Positions 9,880 to 22,020 of a DNA stretch of 64,000 bases are shown here, piece by piece (the stretch's first letter is position 1; the number at the start of each line of letters is the position of its first letter). Position numbers and translations under genes: made by a program. Source of the stretch: Chimonanthus salicifolius (taxonomy: Eukaryota > Streptophyta > Magnoliopsida > Laurales > Calycanthaceae); the NCBI GenBank assembly GCA_013350335.1, contig CM023539.1, forward strand, positions 30,366,631 through 30,430,630, written 5' to 3'. The notes beneath the pieces were generated by a model. It ran no database searches, was not told the origin of the DNA, and saw only the letters and a list, made by a program, of their open reading frames with translations.

Positions 9880-12800
9880 TGTAACACCTCGGATTTTCAG
9901 TTAATTATTTTGTATAAAAATAATCCATTTAATTTGTGAATGTTAATTATGGATCTTAAATTGGGCAAAGAGTTGGGTCATTGGCCCAATTAAGACCCAA
10001 CGGTTTTGGTAAATGGTTTCAAATAAATTAAATGGGGTTAGATTTAATTAGTAATGCAATAAGGGATTTGAATTAATTTTATGCGCATGAGATATATGTG
10101 GGATTTTCTTATCCACATTGATATGCTATAATATCTAAAGAAGATGTCCAAATAAATATAGATGGCTTGGTCGCATGATAGATATGAATATCTATATGTT
10201 ATGCGCATGGAATGGAAGCCAAGGAAGTTATCTAATCTAAATAAAGATAGGATTAAGGGAAGGTTTTAAAATAAGAAAGGGAGGTCGGCAATTACTAAAT
10301 TAGGACAAGGGGCGCATGGCCCTAAAGAGGGTTGCTTATCTTAAGCACCTTCTAATTATGGGACCAAGGGAAGATTATAAAAAGGAGAGGTAGCAAGGGG
10401 CACATGGTTTACACACCATAGCCGAATTTCTTTCTCTCTATCTCTCATTCTCGGCAATACAACAACAAGGAAAAGAGGGCAACCAGCAAGAGGGAAAAAA
10501 TCAAGAAGAAGGAAAAGGATTGGAGGAGCAAAGAACAACCGGGAAAAACCGAAGGAGTCGCATAAACGGTTAGTATCTTATTTATAAATTTGTCTTAAAG
10601 ATAAAGAACCATAGGGTTCGGCCATGATGGTTGGCCGAACCTATGGAAGAAGATTGGGTGTTGATTCATTTTTAAAAATGGAAAGAAAATAACCATAGGG
10701 TTCGGCCATGGTGAATGGCCGAACCCCATGATTGATTAATGGAAGCACATGGTTTATTTAATGATGTTTGAATGAAAAAAACCATGGAAATTGTTAATAA
10801 ATTTATGGGGTTTCAAGTATGAAGATAATGGATTTATACTTATGTTTTAAGAGGATTTTAAATGGAGATATGGTTAGGGATGTGGGTCGGCCATTGCATG
10901 GCCGAACCATGATTTGATTATGGCTAAGATATAAGATCAAAGGAATGGAAGAAAAGGGGTGAGGTTCGGCCATGGTGTATGGCCGAACCCCACCAAATAT
11001 GTTCATGAATTTTTATGGGAGTTGTTGATAATGTTAATGCAATTAGATTATGGAATTAATGGAAGAAAATTATGGAGTTATGTTCAAGGAAAGAAATTAA
11101 AGAACCATAGGGTTCGGCCATGGTGTATGGCTGAACCCCATGGAGATGTTTTGGAATGTTAGATGGATTTTGGTTGCTAAATTTAGAAAGCATTCAAATT
11201 ATGGAAAGATGGTTTCTAATTTAAGAAACTATCTAGTTTATGGAAAAAGGTTGCCAAATTAAAAAACATTTATTTATGGAAGTTGGTTTATTTGGAAAGT
11301 TTCTATTCTTGGAAGGTGGACATTGAATTTGGAAAGTTTCTAATTATGGACCTTTGATAAAAGTGGAAGATGATATTTATTTAGAAAGGATCTAAGGGTA
11401 AGTATTATATTAGGCAACTTGAATTATGGATTCAAATATGGAAGTTGCCATAATTAGGAACTTATACACCATAGGGTTTGGCCAAGGTGTATGGCCGAAC
11501 CCCATGGACCAAATTAAGGGATCATGGGGTTTTAGGTCATGGTTAATGGTTTGTTTTTATGAATCAATATTATGGGTTTTTATTTATGTAGTTGATTTAT
11601 GAATCAAATTATAGACCTATGTTTTGAGCATAAACATGAGGTAATGGAGACCATGGCAGAATTGTAAATAAGGGTGAAAATGGTAGGGCATGGGTTCGGC
11701 CATGGCGTATGGCCGAACCCCATGGGAATGATTATGGATTTTATGGATATGTTATGCTTAGATTAATGGATCATTAATGAAGCTCTAACATGGATTGGTC
11801 ATGGACTTAACATAAGTGATTGATTAAATATTAATTGGAGCATACCAAGTTATGTTTATCACTTATATTATTTGACTACGGGCTATGTTAGCCATGGATG
11901 GCATTGTTGTAAATATAAGTGAAAGTGTTGGATCATGGGTTCGGCCATGGTGTATGGCCGAACCCCATGAGGAATTATTTGGAGAACTTAGATGTTTATG
12001 ATCTATGTATTTGGATCTAATCACGGCAATTGTTTGGCGGACCTAGGGTTATGCATTTTGGATTAAAATAAATAGAATATTAACTAAGGTTTAGACCAAT
12101 GACATTTTGGTAATTAATGGAATAAATGAACAAAAAAGGGTGAGGCTCGGCCATGGTGTATGGCCGAACCACACAAGTTTGGTTAATGGACTTTAAATGT
12201 TGTAAATCAAATGGGGTTTGGTTTTGATTTATTATAATATTATAAGGTAACGGGATCTCACAAGGCGTTTACGATCGTGAGCGGTTACCAGACGAAAGAT
12301 GCAAGCACACGTTAGCGGTCTTTGGTAGGATTCCACCTCTTTGAAACCATGATTTATGTACTTTTTGCTTATCTTATTTTTTGATGAGAGTATGTTTCAA
12401 AGGATATGTTTTATATTGATTTTCAAATGCTATGTTTAATTGAATAAATAGCATGTATTGATTATGTTTCGAAAGGTGATTTTAATGCTATGTTTATGTT
12501 ATAAAATAGCATGTGTTTCATTGGCATCTCATGCATGGCATGGGGTGGAGGATTTGTAACCGGAGGGGTCACACTCCGTCGGGGCGTCTAAAAAACCTAT
12601 GTGCGGTACCTTGATGTGATTTTCCATCAGGAAGAATCCGGAGGTCCACACTCTGTCGGGGCGTCCGCGAAACCTATGTGGTAGGTACTTTTATGTACAT
12701 GTGATGGGTGGGACTCATTGCATTTGTCATCATTGCATGGCATGGATTTATATGGTTTTTGACATTACGATATTATTATATATGTTTTGTACTGACCATT

Positions 12801-13355
12801 TGTTAGCCGTAACTGGAATACCTACTGGGCGTGTTGTTCTAACGCCCTACTTCTACCCTAGTTGATGATATAGGAAATGAGGGGAACGATGAACGCAAGA
12901 CGGGCCAGGCATAGGAGCTTGGATGATTTAGTTTTATTATTTTTCATAAAAGTTACTCATGGACTTGTATTTGAGTATCTAGATTTCGGAATGTAATAAC
13001 TTAGATTGTTGGATGTTAATTTTGATAATTACGATATCTGAATGATGATTAAGGACTTGACGTACTTTGCTATCTGAATGGAATAGAACTTGGTTCTATT
13101 ATGTTTCCGCAATTTTGATGTTATGATTCCACATATTATGATGTTTATTCCGCATGTTGATATTTCTATGTGTGAACCATTTTAGTGGACTTAGTCCATG
13201 TACACATTGGGTTAGCCAATTAAGGGTCGGACTTTGGAAGTTCGGACTTAGCTCGTGTCGTGACGTCCCGTGCTCTATCACTCTACTTTGTTATAAAAAA
13301 AAAATAGACTCTAAATTTACCGGAAGAAACGAGTGAAAAAGGGCGGGGCGTTACA
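9880..13355 (+). mobile_element. 3' LTR of the Tekay element, 3,476 bp, with nine palindromic motifs
   Basis: It starts TGTAACACCTCGG after the PPT and ends GGGCGGGGCGTTACA. It is long for an LTR. Between 10608 and 12172 it holds nine copies of a ~30-bp palindrome (GGTTCGGCCATG...GGCCGAACC). A tandem pair of ~90-bp GTCGGGGCGTC segments lies at 12550-12680, and a segment at 12785-12855 is shared with the solo LTR at 56707-60826. A reverse-orientation relative occupies 56707-60826. The host DNA at 13356 is Athila LTR sequence, so the element landed in that LTR. Confidence 0.85.
10608..12172. repeat. Nine dispersed copies of a GGTTCGGCC palindrome
   Basis: Copies lie at about 10608-10646, 10691-10730, 10881-10910, 10961-10994, 11103-11142, 11468-11508, 11689-11724, 11934-11969 and 12141-12172. 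Each has arms GGTTCGGCCATG and (C)ATGGCCGAACC around a short variable centre such as GTGTA. Spacing ranges from ~80 to ~330 bp and the DNA between copies is not repeated, so this is not a simple tandem satellite. Confidence 0.9.
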
Positions 13356-14182
13356 CCATATGGATGTGGATTGGAATGAGCAATGGCCGTATGTGAGAGA
13401 GTGATAGGTGGAGAGATTTTAGGACTTAGTGTATACAGATGAAGGCTTGGGGTGTTGGCTCATTGAGATGAGAGGATTTAGGTGTGGTAATCGTATGGAG
13501 TAGATTTAGGGTTAGGTGTATACGTGTGTGAGCACTAGGTTGTAGGGATTGGGATTTTGAAATGGTGTGTGAATAAGTTTGAATTGCATGGAGTGGATTT
13601 GGATTGGGTTTTGATGACGGGCTTGAGTTGGGTATGGACTTAGGTTTTCTTAATAGAGTTGGGCTTGGGCTTAGAGCAATTGGGCTTTAGTAAACTCCCT
13701 GGGCTTGGACTGAGACCTGTTGGACTTGGATTTCACATTGGCCTGTCCCACTTTGTGATATGGGCATGGACTGCTTGAGTCTGGCCGAATGCTTGGCCAA
13801 ATTGGAGTGGATCTATAGCCTATTGATTTGAAATTTAGACTTTGGCCCTTGAATTGTAGCTTCTTTCTTCTAGAATTAAATAATTAATTCACCACTTAAA
13901 AATCCAAAAATAGTAAATTAATCTAGACTCTCATATTTGGATCCAAATTATTCAATTTACAATAATATCCCTAAAAGTGGTTAGAGTTTAATTATTAAAA
14001 TTCTGGGTCTTCCATTATTAAGCACAAATTCTTGCAATTTCTTCTCGATTTAAACTAATTACACGTACTTTCCATTTTTATCTACAAAATTCACAAACTG
14101 TATTACATGCACCTAATATATACAAAATTGAGAGTTAAGTAGTCCAATAATTAGGGGTAAGATTGTCATTTTTCATTTCTCA
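13356..14182 (-). mobile_element. 3' LTR (U3 part) of the degraded Athila element
   Basis: Read on the minus strand it starts TGAGAAATGAAAAATG at 14182. Just upstream in that sense is an AAGTTTGGGCG purine tract (about 14196-14208) serving as PPT. It matches 1080-1979 and 54558-54949 over several hundred bases. It is cut at 13355/13356 by the Tekay LTR, so its R/U5 part is absent. All three copies of this LTR family in the window are on the minus strand. Confidence 0.75.
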
Positions 14183-16777
14183 ACAAATACGCCCAAACTT
14201 AGATTTTGTTAGTCCTCAAGTAAAACTACAAAAACAAAAACAAAAACAAAAATATTAATCTATCCCTAAACTAAACCTAGACCACACCACTTTCGTTGGT
14301 TCTTTTGATTGCTTTTAGCGTATGCAATAAGCCTTTAGACCCCTAGGTTTCCCCTAGTAGACGAGTTATAGTCTCTTTTGGGCTTGCAGTGATGATACCC
14401 ACAAACATCAACATCTTAGTAGAAACACATGGACAAAAGATCTAAGCATCATACAACTCTAAAATTCATTTTACAAGACTTATACCCAGAGTGTAGTGTG
14501 TGATAGCCAATATTATGATAACCTTCATTTTCCAAATATACATAAGCTTTGTAGCCATCTTTGGAAAATGCGCTTTGACTATAAACCTCACCAGATATAT
14601 CTCTAAAAAAGACTAACGCTCATAGGTTTGGGTTTATTTTCTCAGAAAGGTATATGTGAGTGGAGTTTATGTATTCAATTCAAAATATCTCACATATGTT
14701 TCTAGAAGAGACGACACATATCAAAGAAAATAAATAGATCTCATGAATGGATGCCACTTTCCTAAGAACGTTGAGTCAAACACCATCATTTTCGTTCCTC
14801 TATCCTCCACATGAAATACCATATTTCGACTGAAGATCAATAGGACTTCCTAATAGGAAGAAACGTGGCTAGGGATCGGGTCAAATCAAAGAAGGATATA
14901 AGGCTCCAAAAATGAATACTTTGAACAGAAAATGTTAAAGGTCTTCATGATTATTTAATGGGATATTTTCCTCTATTTTATTTTCAGTACTTTTTAATAT
15001 ATTCTTTTTTCTTTTCTAGTTCACATCCTTCTTTTGATGTCTAGATGTTCCTTTCTTCTTCTTTCTGATGCAATATATATTTTTTTCTTTTTGGCTTTTT
15101 GCATCAATCATTTTCAAGTGCCCATAATTTTTCTTTTCTGGAGTACCATCCCGATATTTCATCTCTAACCTTTCCCAGGCCCTAGGTTAGGTCACATATA
15201 TTTCTTTTTTTGCTCAAACTCCACAACCGGAGTTGGGTACGGTAAACATGACTAATCAATAAAATATGCTATATATGGCTCAACTTGGGAACTATCAAGA
15301 TAGAATGACCAAAATAGGTAGGCTTGAAGGCTCAAACGATCCAAAAATGGCATATATCCTATCCTAAGCTTTATACGGTGATTTCGTTGTTTTAAACAAA
15401 TTTAGAAAAATTTCAAGTGTACTAACTCAAATTTGATGGCGTTCTCGGTAATATGACCAAAATTAAAGAACAATGGGATCAACAACGACTTAATCCGCAT
15501 ATCAAAGAAAATAAGAGTAGACTTATAACCCTCAGAAAAATAGAATAACTTTAAAGCACACTGGGTCAAGTCTTCACTAGTATTCCTTTGGGGATCACTC
15601 GACTCATGAATATTTTTCTCTTTTCATACTAATATTAACATGGCCGTGTACAGATGTTGCCATGTATGAATCTCATAAAACCCTTTCTGAAAAAGTATGA
15701 TACAAAGATTTGTATTCATGTCTTAATGATAAAAATGTGACTCTTTTTACTTCAGATCATCAAGATGCAGGTCATCTCTTTTAAAATAAAATTAACAGTG
15801 TTTAAGCCCCAAGAAGTCTTAGTTTGCACTTACTCTTCTCTAAAAAAAATGATTCTGCCTATTTTTTGTCTAAGCAAGATTTGACTCGTATAACGTCAGG
15901 TTGTCAAAACATTTGTAGACCGATAAGTGAAAATCAATAGTTCTTTGGATTTCAAGGCGTGTCAGTCTTTCTGGACTTACGTTACCTTTGACTACATCCA
16001 AAAGAATCTGTTTATTCGTACTTACGGGTCTATGCTTTGCTGTTTTCACACAACGGACTCCTTGATCAGATATTATCCATTACAATTTCCACGTCCGCAT
16101 TTGTGACAAATTGCTAGCCTCTTAGCTTTCTTTTTTGCATCCAGAGTGCTTTGACCACAAAGAGGTCTGGGTTGCTCCTCTTGGATTTCCAGCTTCCTCA
16201 CCCTCATAGCTAAGGAAACAATTTTCCTACACAAGTTTGGGGGAACTTTTGGTCTAGACAGACACAATGCGAAAATGAAAACTCGACCTTCTACGTGCAT
16301 GACTTCTATCCAGTTCTTTAACATTTGCTGGTCACAAAGAGGAAGATAAATGATGAATGCAGAAATTTTATTTTTAAGGGGTCTCGGTTTAAACTTACTC
16401 TCCCCTAAAATTTTTTAGATGGATGAAATATGATTTAGATGGTATGACTTAGATGGATGACCTTAGTACCCCCAAACTTAAATTAAACATTGTCCTCAAT
16501 GTTCCCTAATTTACATTGAGTAGGAGTAAAAGAAAAAAATTATTGGAAACAAAAAATTGGGGTTTAGACATACCTTGGCATGTGCTTGAAATGAACCTAG
16601 ACTAACTCAACGAAAATTGAAACTAAGGACTCTAATTGACTTAAACATAGACTGGTGGGTGGGATGGGTAGGTGGGCCGAGAAAATGGGTAATGGCAATG
16701 GATAATAAGTATGGGTAAAGATGAGTGAAATGGGTGGGGTGGTTGGGTAGATGGATCCTGGTGAATGGATTTTCATA
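14183..16777 (-). mobile_element. Athila 3' region between integrase and LTR; no intact frame
   Basis: About 2.6 kb separates the integrase C-terminus from the 3' LTR. Athila elements commonly carry an extra env-like region here, but I find no long frame. One 83-residue minus frame at 16073-16324 contains CHKCGRGNC, a Cys pattern that does not complete a retroviral zinc knuckle. The segment has A/T tracts near 14225-14260 and 15000-15100 and a CCCACC/TGGGTGGG-rich stretch at 16640-16760. Nothing else was identified. Confidence 0.5.
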
Positions 16778-17110
16778 TCAATCATGGTGATCAGGATCTT
16801 CAAATAGAATCTCAACTTCTTCCTCAGGCTTTCCGAAATCTAAGAATGATTTCAATCTTCGATCATTGACTTTACAAACATGACCACTCTTAGGATGCTT
16901 GATTTGAACTACTCTGTGTGGGAAGACAAAATGAACAATGTACAGACCCGACCACTTGGATCTCAAATTTCTAGGAAAAAGATGCAATCGAGAGTTATAC
17001 AATAAGACCTTCTGACCGATAGTGAATGATTTTCTTAAGATGCGCTTGTCATAAAAGATTTTCATTCGGTCCTTGTATCTCTTTGCAGTGTCATATGCCT
17101 CATTTCTCAA
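16778..17110 (-). pseudogene. Athila integrase C-terminal domain
   Basis: The minus frame contains KRYKDRMKIFYDKR...GQKVLLYNSRLHLFP...RSKWSG, the typical C-terminal segment of Athila integrase. In that family a conserved GQKVLLYNSRLKLFPGKL-like block precedes RWSGPF. It continues the integrase of 17203-17850 in another frame, with ~90 bp of frame-broken sequence between. It would help bind viral DNA ends in an intact protein. It is non-functional here. Confidence 0.8.
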
Positions 17111-17202
17111 CTCTTCCAGCTCAGCAAGGTGGAGCTTTCTTTGGTGTCCAACAGAGTTTAGAGAAACATTACAACGTTTGATAGTGCAAAATGTTTTGTG
17201 CT

Positions 17203-17850
17203 CTAACTCTGCTGGCAGATGACAGGTTTCCCATAAACCAATCTGTAGGGTGACATACCTAAGGGCGTTTTAAAAGCAATTCGATATGCCCATAGCGCAT
17301 CAGTGAGTCTGGAAGACCAGCCTTTCCTGCTGGGATTGACTGTTTTCTCAAGAATGTGTTTGATCACTCTATTCAAAATTTCCATTTGACCACTGGTTTG
17401 CAAGTGATAAGGAGTAACAACTTTATGTAACGCCCCATATGATTTGAGCAGTGTATTGAATGGGTGGTTAGAAAAGTGTTTACTCTCATCATTTATGATG
17501 ATACATGGAATTCCAAATCTAGAGAAGATGATTTCTTTGATAAAGCGGATGACAACCTTAGGAAATGGCCCATGAATTGATGCCCCAAACATCACAAAGT
17601 TCGACTTGAAAGATTGGGTTAGTGGCATCATATTTTTGCGAGATAGACTACCTAATTTTTGGCATCTTTTGCATGTGACACAATAGGTATGGGTATCTCC
17701 GAACATGGAGGGCCAATAAAATCTATACTGTAAAATTTTTGTAGTGGTCTTTCTAGCACTGAAGTGCCCTCCATAGGCCTCATCATGACAAAAACTAATG
17801 ACACTGTGTTGCTCTTCTTCTGGAACACCGATAAATGACTTGATATGCAC
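17203..17850 (-). pseudogene. Athila integrase relic with core deletion
   Basis: The minus frame of 215 residues shows the zinc-binding domain (H..H around residues 22-29, CVTCKRC at 57-63) and part of the catalytic core. At residues 92-98 SIHGPFP joins directly to [10 protein letters not shown]. About 34 residues that normally lie between GPFP and this helix are missing, and the first catalytic Asp (normally in IDFMGPF) is Ser. The second Asp (IINDES) and the Glu (GQMEILNR) remain. Strand transfer is impossible without the full D,D,E triad. Neighbours are RNase H upstream and the integrase C-terminus downstream. Confidence 0.88.
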
Positions 17851-17887
17851 AATGTTTGAACAAATATGGTTCGTCCAAGATGAATTT

Positions 17888-18478
17888 TTAGACCTCTATC
17901 AGAAATTTTGACTTATCTTGCTTAGTCCAATGTGGAGGCATTTGACTAGTGACTAGATAGTTCACAATGTCTGCAAACCATGGTACTTGGGAGATTGACA
18001 TGAGTTTCTCATCAGGGAAAGACTCAGCAATAGGAGGAGTGTCATCAGTGAATTCAATTACCAGTCTAGACAAGTGATTTGCTACCACATTTTCGGAACC
18101 TTTATTGTCCCGTATTTCTATGTCAAATTCTTGTAGCGAGAGTGTTCATCTGATCAATCGTGACTTAGCATATTTCTTGGAAAGAAGATATTTAAGTGTT
18201 GCATGATCAGAATAGATAACCATTTTCGAACCTACGAGGTAAGCACAAAATTTGTCTAAAGCAAAAACTACAGCTAGCAGTTCCTTTTCCATAGTGGAAT
18301 AATGGAGTTGTGCATTGTTCATGGTTTTACTAGCGTAGTAGATAACATGGGGTAATTTATTCACTCTTTGTCCTAAAACTGCTCCCACGGCATAGTCTGA
18401 CGCATCGCCCATGATTTCGAAGGGTACATACCCATCAGGTGGCTGTATAACTGGAGCAGAGGTCAAAGTAATTTTCAA
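17888..18478 (-). pseudogene. Athila RNase H relic
   Basis: Two same-frame pieces (18146-18478 and 17888-18088) are separated by a stop. The first has TSAPVIQPPDG, the DAS-containing strand, YYASKTMNNAQLHYSTMEKELLAVVFALDKF and YSDHATLKYLLSK, all hallmark RNase H blocks of gypsy elements. The second starts VANHLSRL, where the family has ADHLSRL, so the last acidic active-site residue is Asn. The domain would degrade the RNA strand during reverse transcription. It is dead because of the stop and the lost acidic residue. Confidence 0.88.
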
Positions 18479-18747
18479 TTTTTCAAAGGCTGTAACACAC
18501 TTCTCATCAAAATTGAAGACAATGTCCTTGGTCAGGAGTTTATAGAGAGGTTTGGATATTTCGCTGAATTTTTTAATAAATCTTCTCTAAAATCCAGCAT
18601 GACCTAGGAAAGACCTGATCTCTTTCATAGTTTGAGGTTTAAGCAGATTAGAGATCAAGTTGACCTTAGCTTTATCTACTTCGATTCCCTTTTCATATAT
18701 GATGTACCCCAGGACTATTCCCTGTTTTACCATGAAATGGCATTTTC

Positions 18748-19328
18748 TCAATTTAACACTAGGTTTTTTTCTTTACATCTGACTAAGACAAGAGTCAGAT
18801 GATGTAGGCATTGGTCAAAGATAGATCCAAATGCGGAGAAGTCATCCATGAAAACTTCCAGGAAACGTTTGACCATGTCAGAAAAGATGCTGACCATGCA
18901 TTGCTGAAAGGTGGTAGGTGCATTGCACAACCCAAAAGGCATACGATGATAGGCAAACGTACCAATGGACATGTGAATGTAGTCTTCTCTTGATCCTCAA
19001 GAGCAACATAAATTTGGTTATAGCCAGAATAACTATCAAGGAAACAATAGTACGCATGACCGACTAAATGCTCAAGCATCTGATCATTGAAGGGGAGAAT
19101 GAAGTAATCCTTTCTGGTGGCAGTATTCAGTTTACGGTAGTCAACACAGACTCTCCAACCCGGTTGGACGAGTGTTGGCACCAACTCATTATCCTCATTC
19201 TTGACTACCTTCACACCCGAATTCTTAGGTACAACCTGTATCGGACTCAACCATTCACTGTCAGATATTGGGTAGATGATACCGACCTCGAGAAGTTTTA
19301 AAATTTCGGCTTTCACCATTTCTTGCAT
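18748..19328 (-). pseudogene. Athila reverse transcriptase relic
   Basis: Frame 18795-19328 carries the N-terminal RT blocks (SEWLSPIQVVPKN, WRVCVDYRKLNTATRKD, FLDSYSGYNQI). After TTFTCP, near 18966, the reading shifts into frame 18748-18972, which carries FAYHRMPFGLCNAPTTFQ and the active-site block FMDD. The two catalytic Asp residues of the YxDD box are therefore still present but split from the fingers region by a frameshift. The downstream thumb/connection region (18480-18745) is broken. Confidence 0.9.
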
Positions 19329-19628
19329 TGTCGGATTTAGTCATCTCTGTGGTTTTTTAGATGTCTTGGAGTTTTCTTTGAAGTGAATTTTGTGGATGAC
19401 CACAGAGGGGTTAATTCCTTTGAGATCGGCGATGGACCATCCTGTAGCTTCTGGGTGTTATCTTAAAACAGCAAGGAGCCTAGACTCCTGTTCAGAAGTT
19501 AAATCAGAAGCTATAATGACTGGTTGGGTATCGGGTAGTCCCAGATAAAACTATTTCAAGTTTTCAGGCAGTGGTTTAAGTTCAAGTTTTGGTGGCTTCT
19601 CGACAGAAGGAACCGATACATATTGAGT

Positions 19629-20511
19629 GATAGGGAGAGGTTTGATTTTCCTTGCTCTATCAACATATGAAACTTCATTCAGTAGAGTTCACCTCTTGCT
19701 CACCATTTTCATTGAAATTTGTGCTAAAAGTGGACAAAGATTTCTCAAATGGGTCGTCACAAATAAAGTGAAGAAAAAAATTCTTCAACAGAACTCTAAA
19801 CAAAGTTAACCTCTTACATGTCATCTGTATAGGGAGGTCGCTTACACAGGTTAAAAAATTGAGTTCTGTTGTCAGATTTCCGAATGACAATCTAAACATA
19901 CCATTTTGGCAATTGATAACAACCTTAGCGGTGGAAAAAAATGGTCGTCCAAGAATAACAGGGATGTTCCCACTCTCGTTCTATACAGGCTGGGTATCCA
20001 GCACAACAAAATCTACTGGGAAGTAGAATTTATCAACTTTGACAAGAACGTCCTCTATCACACCTCTCGGGATTTTCACAAAGAAATCAGCTAACTGAAG
20101 TGTGATAGGGATGGGTTTTAATTTTCCTAACCCTAACTGCTCATAGACAGAGTATGGCACTAGGCCGACACTGGCTCCAACATCTAACAAGGCCTTGTAA
20201 ATTGTGTATGTACCAATGGTGCATGAAATGGTTGGGCACCCAGGGTCCTTATATTTGATCAGAAATTGTTGTTGGAGGAGTGCACTGGTGAAAAAGTAGT
20301 CTTGGAGGGTTTTCTTTTTGACTCTTTCTTGGGCCATGATGGGTGATGGTGGTGGTGATGAAGAAGATGATGGTGTTGAGAATGGTGATGAAGGTGAACT
20401 GTTTATGTCTATGACTGAGCTTGACTGAGCTCTGAACGCAACGATCAATTTACTGATAGGAAGTGTAACTTGAACCAAGCGATTTGTGGAGTTACGTGAC
20501 CAATGATGCAT
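19629..20511 (-). pseudogene. Athila protease relic with trailing pol linker
   Basis: The 176-residue frame 19981-20511 holds KYKDPGCPTISCTIG, ALLDVGASVGLVPYSVYEQLGLG and the long IPRGVIEDVLVKVDKFYFPVDFVVLD block typical of Athila-type aspartic protease. The catalytic triplet reads DVG instead of the usual DxG/DSG form. A stop follows QPV. The same-frame continuation reads IPVILGRPF and NCQNGMFRLSFGN, standard sequence after the protease. A Ser/Pro-rich stretch precedes the domain. Confidence 0.85.
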
Positions 20512-21454
20512 ACACAGACACGATCAATCACGACCAAACAAATTCATACTTAGAATGCCTAAAGTCTAAGATTCGAATTGCACTAGTGCAATCAAATTTT
20601 TATTGGGTTCTATAGGGATCCTCAAATCTTGACCTTGCTCCTAATTTTGTCTCCAAATAATCTCAGTCTCCAATGAGAGTTTAACCACAAGATGGCCAGG
20701 TAAGTTCACAGGTAAGTGGGAGAGCACAAACGACATCTCATCCCAACTTATCCTTAGACGTTCTCGATCTCATGCCTTGGTGACAGAACTAGCATTAGAC
20801 ACCATTCTTGAAGATAAACTATTCATTTGTTACAGAAACTGATTTCGATTGAAAAGGTTCCTAATGAGCATGAAACCCTAAAACTAACCTAATGGTTTCT
20901 AAATTGATTTTATTATGGAGATGCATGAACCAATTTTTAGAATAAAAGAAATTGATTTTATTATGGAGATGCATGAACTAATTAGAATAAATGAAAAGTA
21001 AGAAACCCTAAAAAAATTCTACATGAATGCATGAGACTAAAATTTAAAATAGTAAAAAATTAGAACTCACTTTATCCAAGCGTTTATTTTCCAAGAAAAT
21101 TTTTAGAGCGCATGATTAAAATTTTCTGCAAAACCAAACACAAGACTTTGGTGAAGGCTCTGAAAAATGTGCATGACTTAAACTAGTTACAAGTTCCTAA
21201 AAAAAAAATTCTACAAGTAGGTAAGAGACTAAAAAGAACTAATTAAAATTAAAATTCTATGTCAAAATAAAAATTATTTCTACTTTTCCAAATTAAATCA
21301 CCAATATCCAAGTTTTTTCAAATCAAATTCCACGAATTGAAAATCAAGATCACATAGTCATGGAATTAATCTGAAAATTAATCACAATTATATCCTAGTA
21401 TCAAAGAAAAACTTTAAATTAAAATTAATAAACATTTATAAATAGTTTTGTAAT
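20512..21454 (-). mobile_element. Athila leader; gag not recognisable
   Basis: Only ~0.95 kb separates the PBS from the protease frame, where an intact Athila has a long gag. It is AT-rich, with many A and T runs, and has an internal near-duplicate (ATTTTATTATGGAGATGCATGAAC near 20910 and 20950). No zinc knuckle or capsid block was found. Gag was probably deleted. Confidence 0.45.
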
Positions 21455-21481
21455 TCCCCTTCAACGGTGCCAAAAACTTGA
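21455..21481 (-). promoter_or_regulatory. Athila primer-binding site and end of 5' LTR
   Basis: The minus strand reads ...ACACATCA (LTR end) then AG TTTTTGGCACCGTTGAAGGGG. The GGC.CCGTTG core is characteristic of Athila-type PBSs that pair with a tRNA 3' end. Only the very tip of the 5' LTR remains: the plus strand departs from Athila LTR sequence within a few bases of 21482, where a SIRE-like LTR begins. Confidence 0.65.
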
Positions 21482-21844
21482 TGTGTCTTAAATTTATTAT
21501 GTGTTATGTTGTGAATAATTATGTGCTTAGTGTATGGGAACTTATGGTATATGTTTGAGTCCACATGGGAAAGGCACGTGTGACATTTTCTATTTAGAGC
21601 TTAGATGAGCCTACGATAGAGGCCCATAGACCATTCCTAAGTATGAGAAAAAAATCAGTCGTTTTTTGGACCCACATAGGGTTAGGGCGAATAGTTGACT
21701 TTCTGGCAGCAACGATATTATTTTGGCGCATTTAATACTCAGCCCAACAGCATTAAAATGGGCATTTAATGCAGGCAACGGTAACAAATTTGAAGTACAT
21801 CTATATATTGTTGCATTAATGTAAGTCCACAAGTGATCAAACAA

Positions 21845-21845
<1 letters not shown>

Positions 21846-21889
<44 letters not shown>
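21846..21889. repeat. (GA)n microsatellite
   Basis: About 44 bp of pure GA dinucleotides downstream of a TATA-like box in the SIRE-like LTR. It generates a spurious Leu/Ser-repeat frame on the minus strand (21611-21928). Confidence 0.95.
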
Positions 21890-21890
<1 letters not shown>

Positions 21891-22020
21891 ACTACCAAAG
21901 GACAAAGAAAGACCAACTTCCATATCATTCTAGCTCAAAACAAGAAAAACCAAAAAACCTTATTAATCTTTTCTTTTGTGGCATCTTTTGCATCACTTTC
22001 AATAACTCTTAAAACATTAG

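Noticed and set aside
10959..11162. 67-residue frame with repeated WCMAEPH-like words
   Set aside because: The words are the GGCCATGG palindromes of the LTR in translation; no evidence of coding.
12550..12680. CRISPR-like or satellite array
   Set aside because: Only two diverged ~90-bp copies with no regular spacers; part of the Tekay LTR.
16073..16324. 83-residue minus frame with CHKCGRGNC
   Set aside because: The Cys/His spacing does not make a CCHC knuckle and the frame has no neighbours in phase; kept only as a note in the Athila 3' region.
21611..21928. 105-residue minus frame with a Leu-Ser repeat
   Set aside because: The LS repeat is the GA microsatellite read on the other strand.
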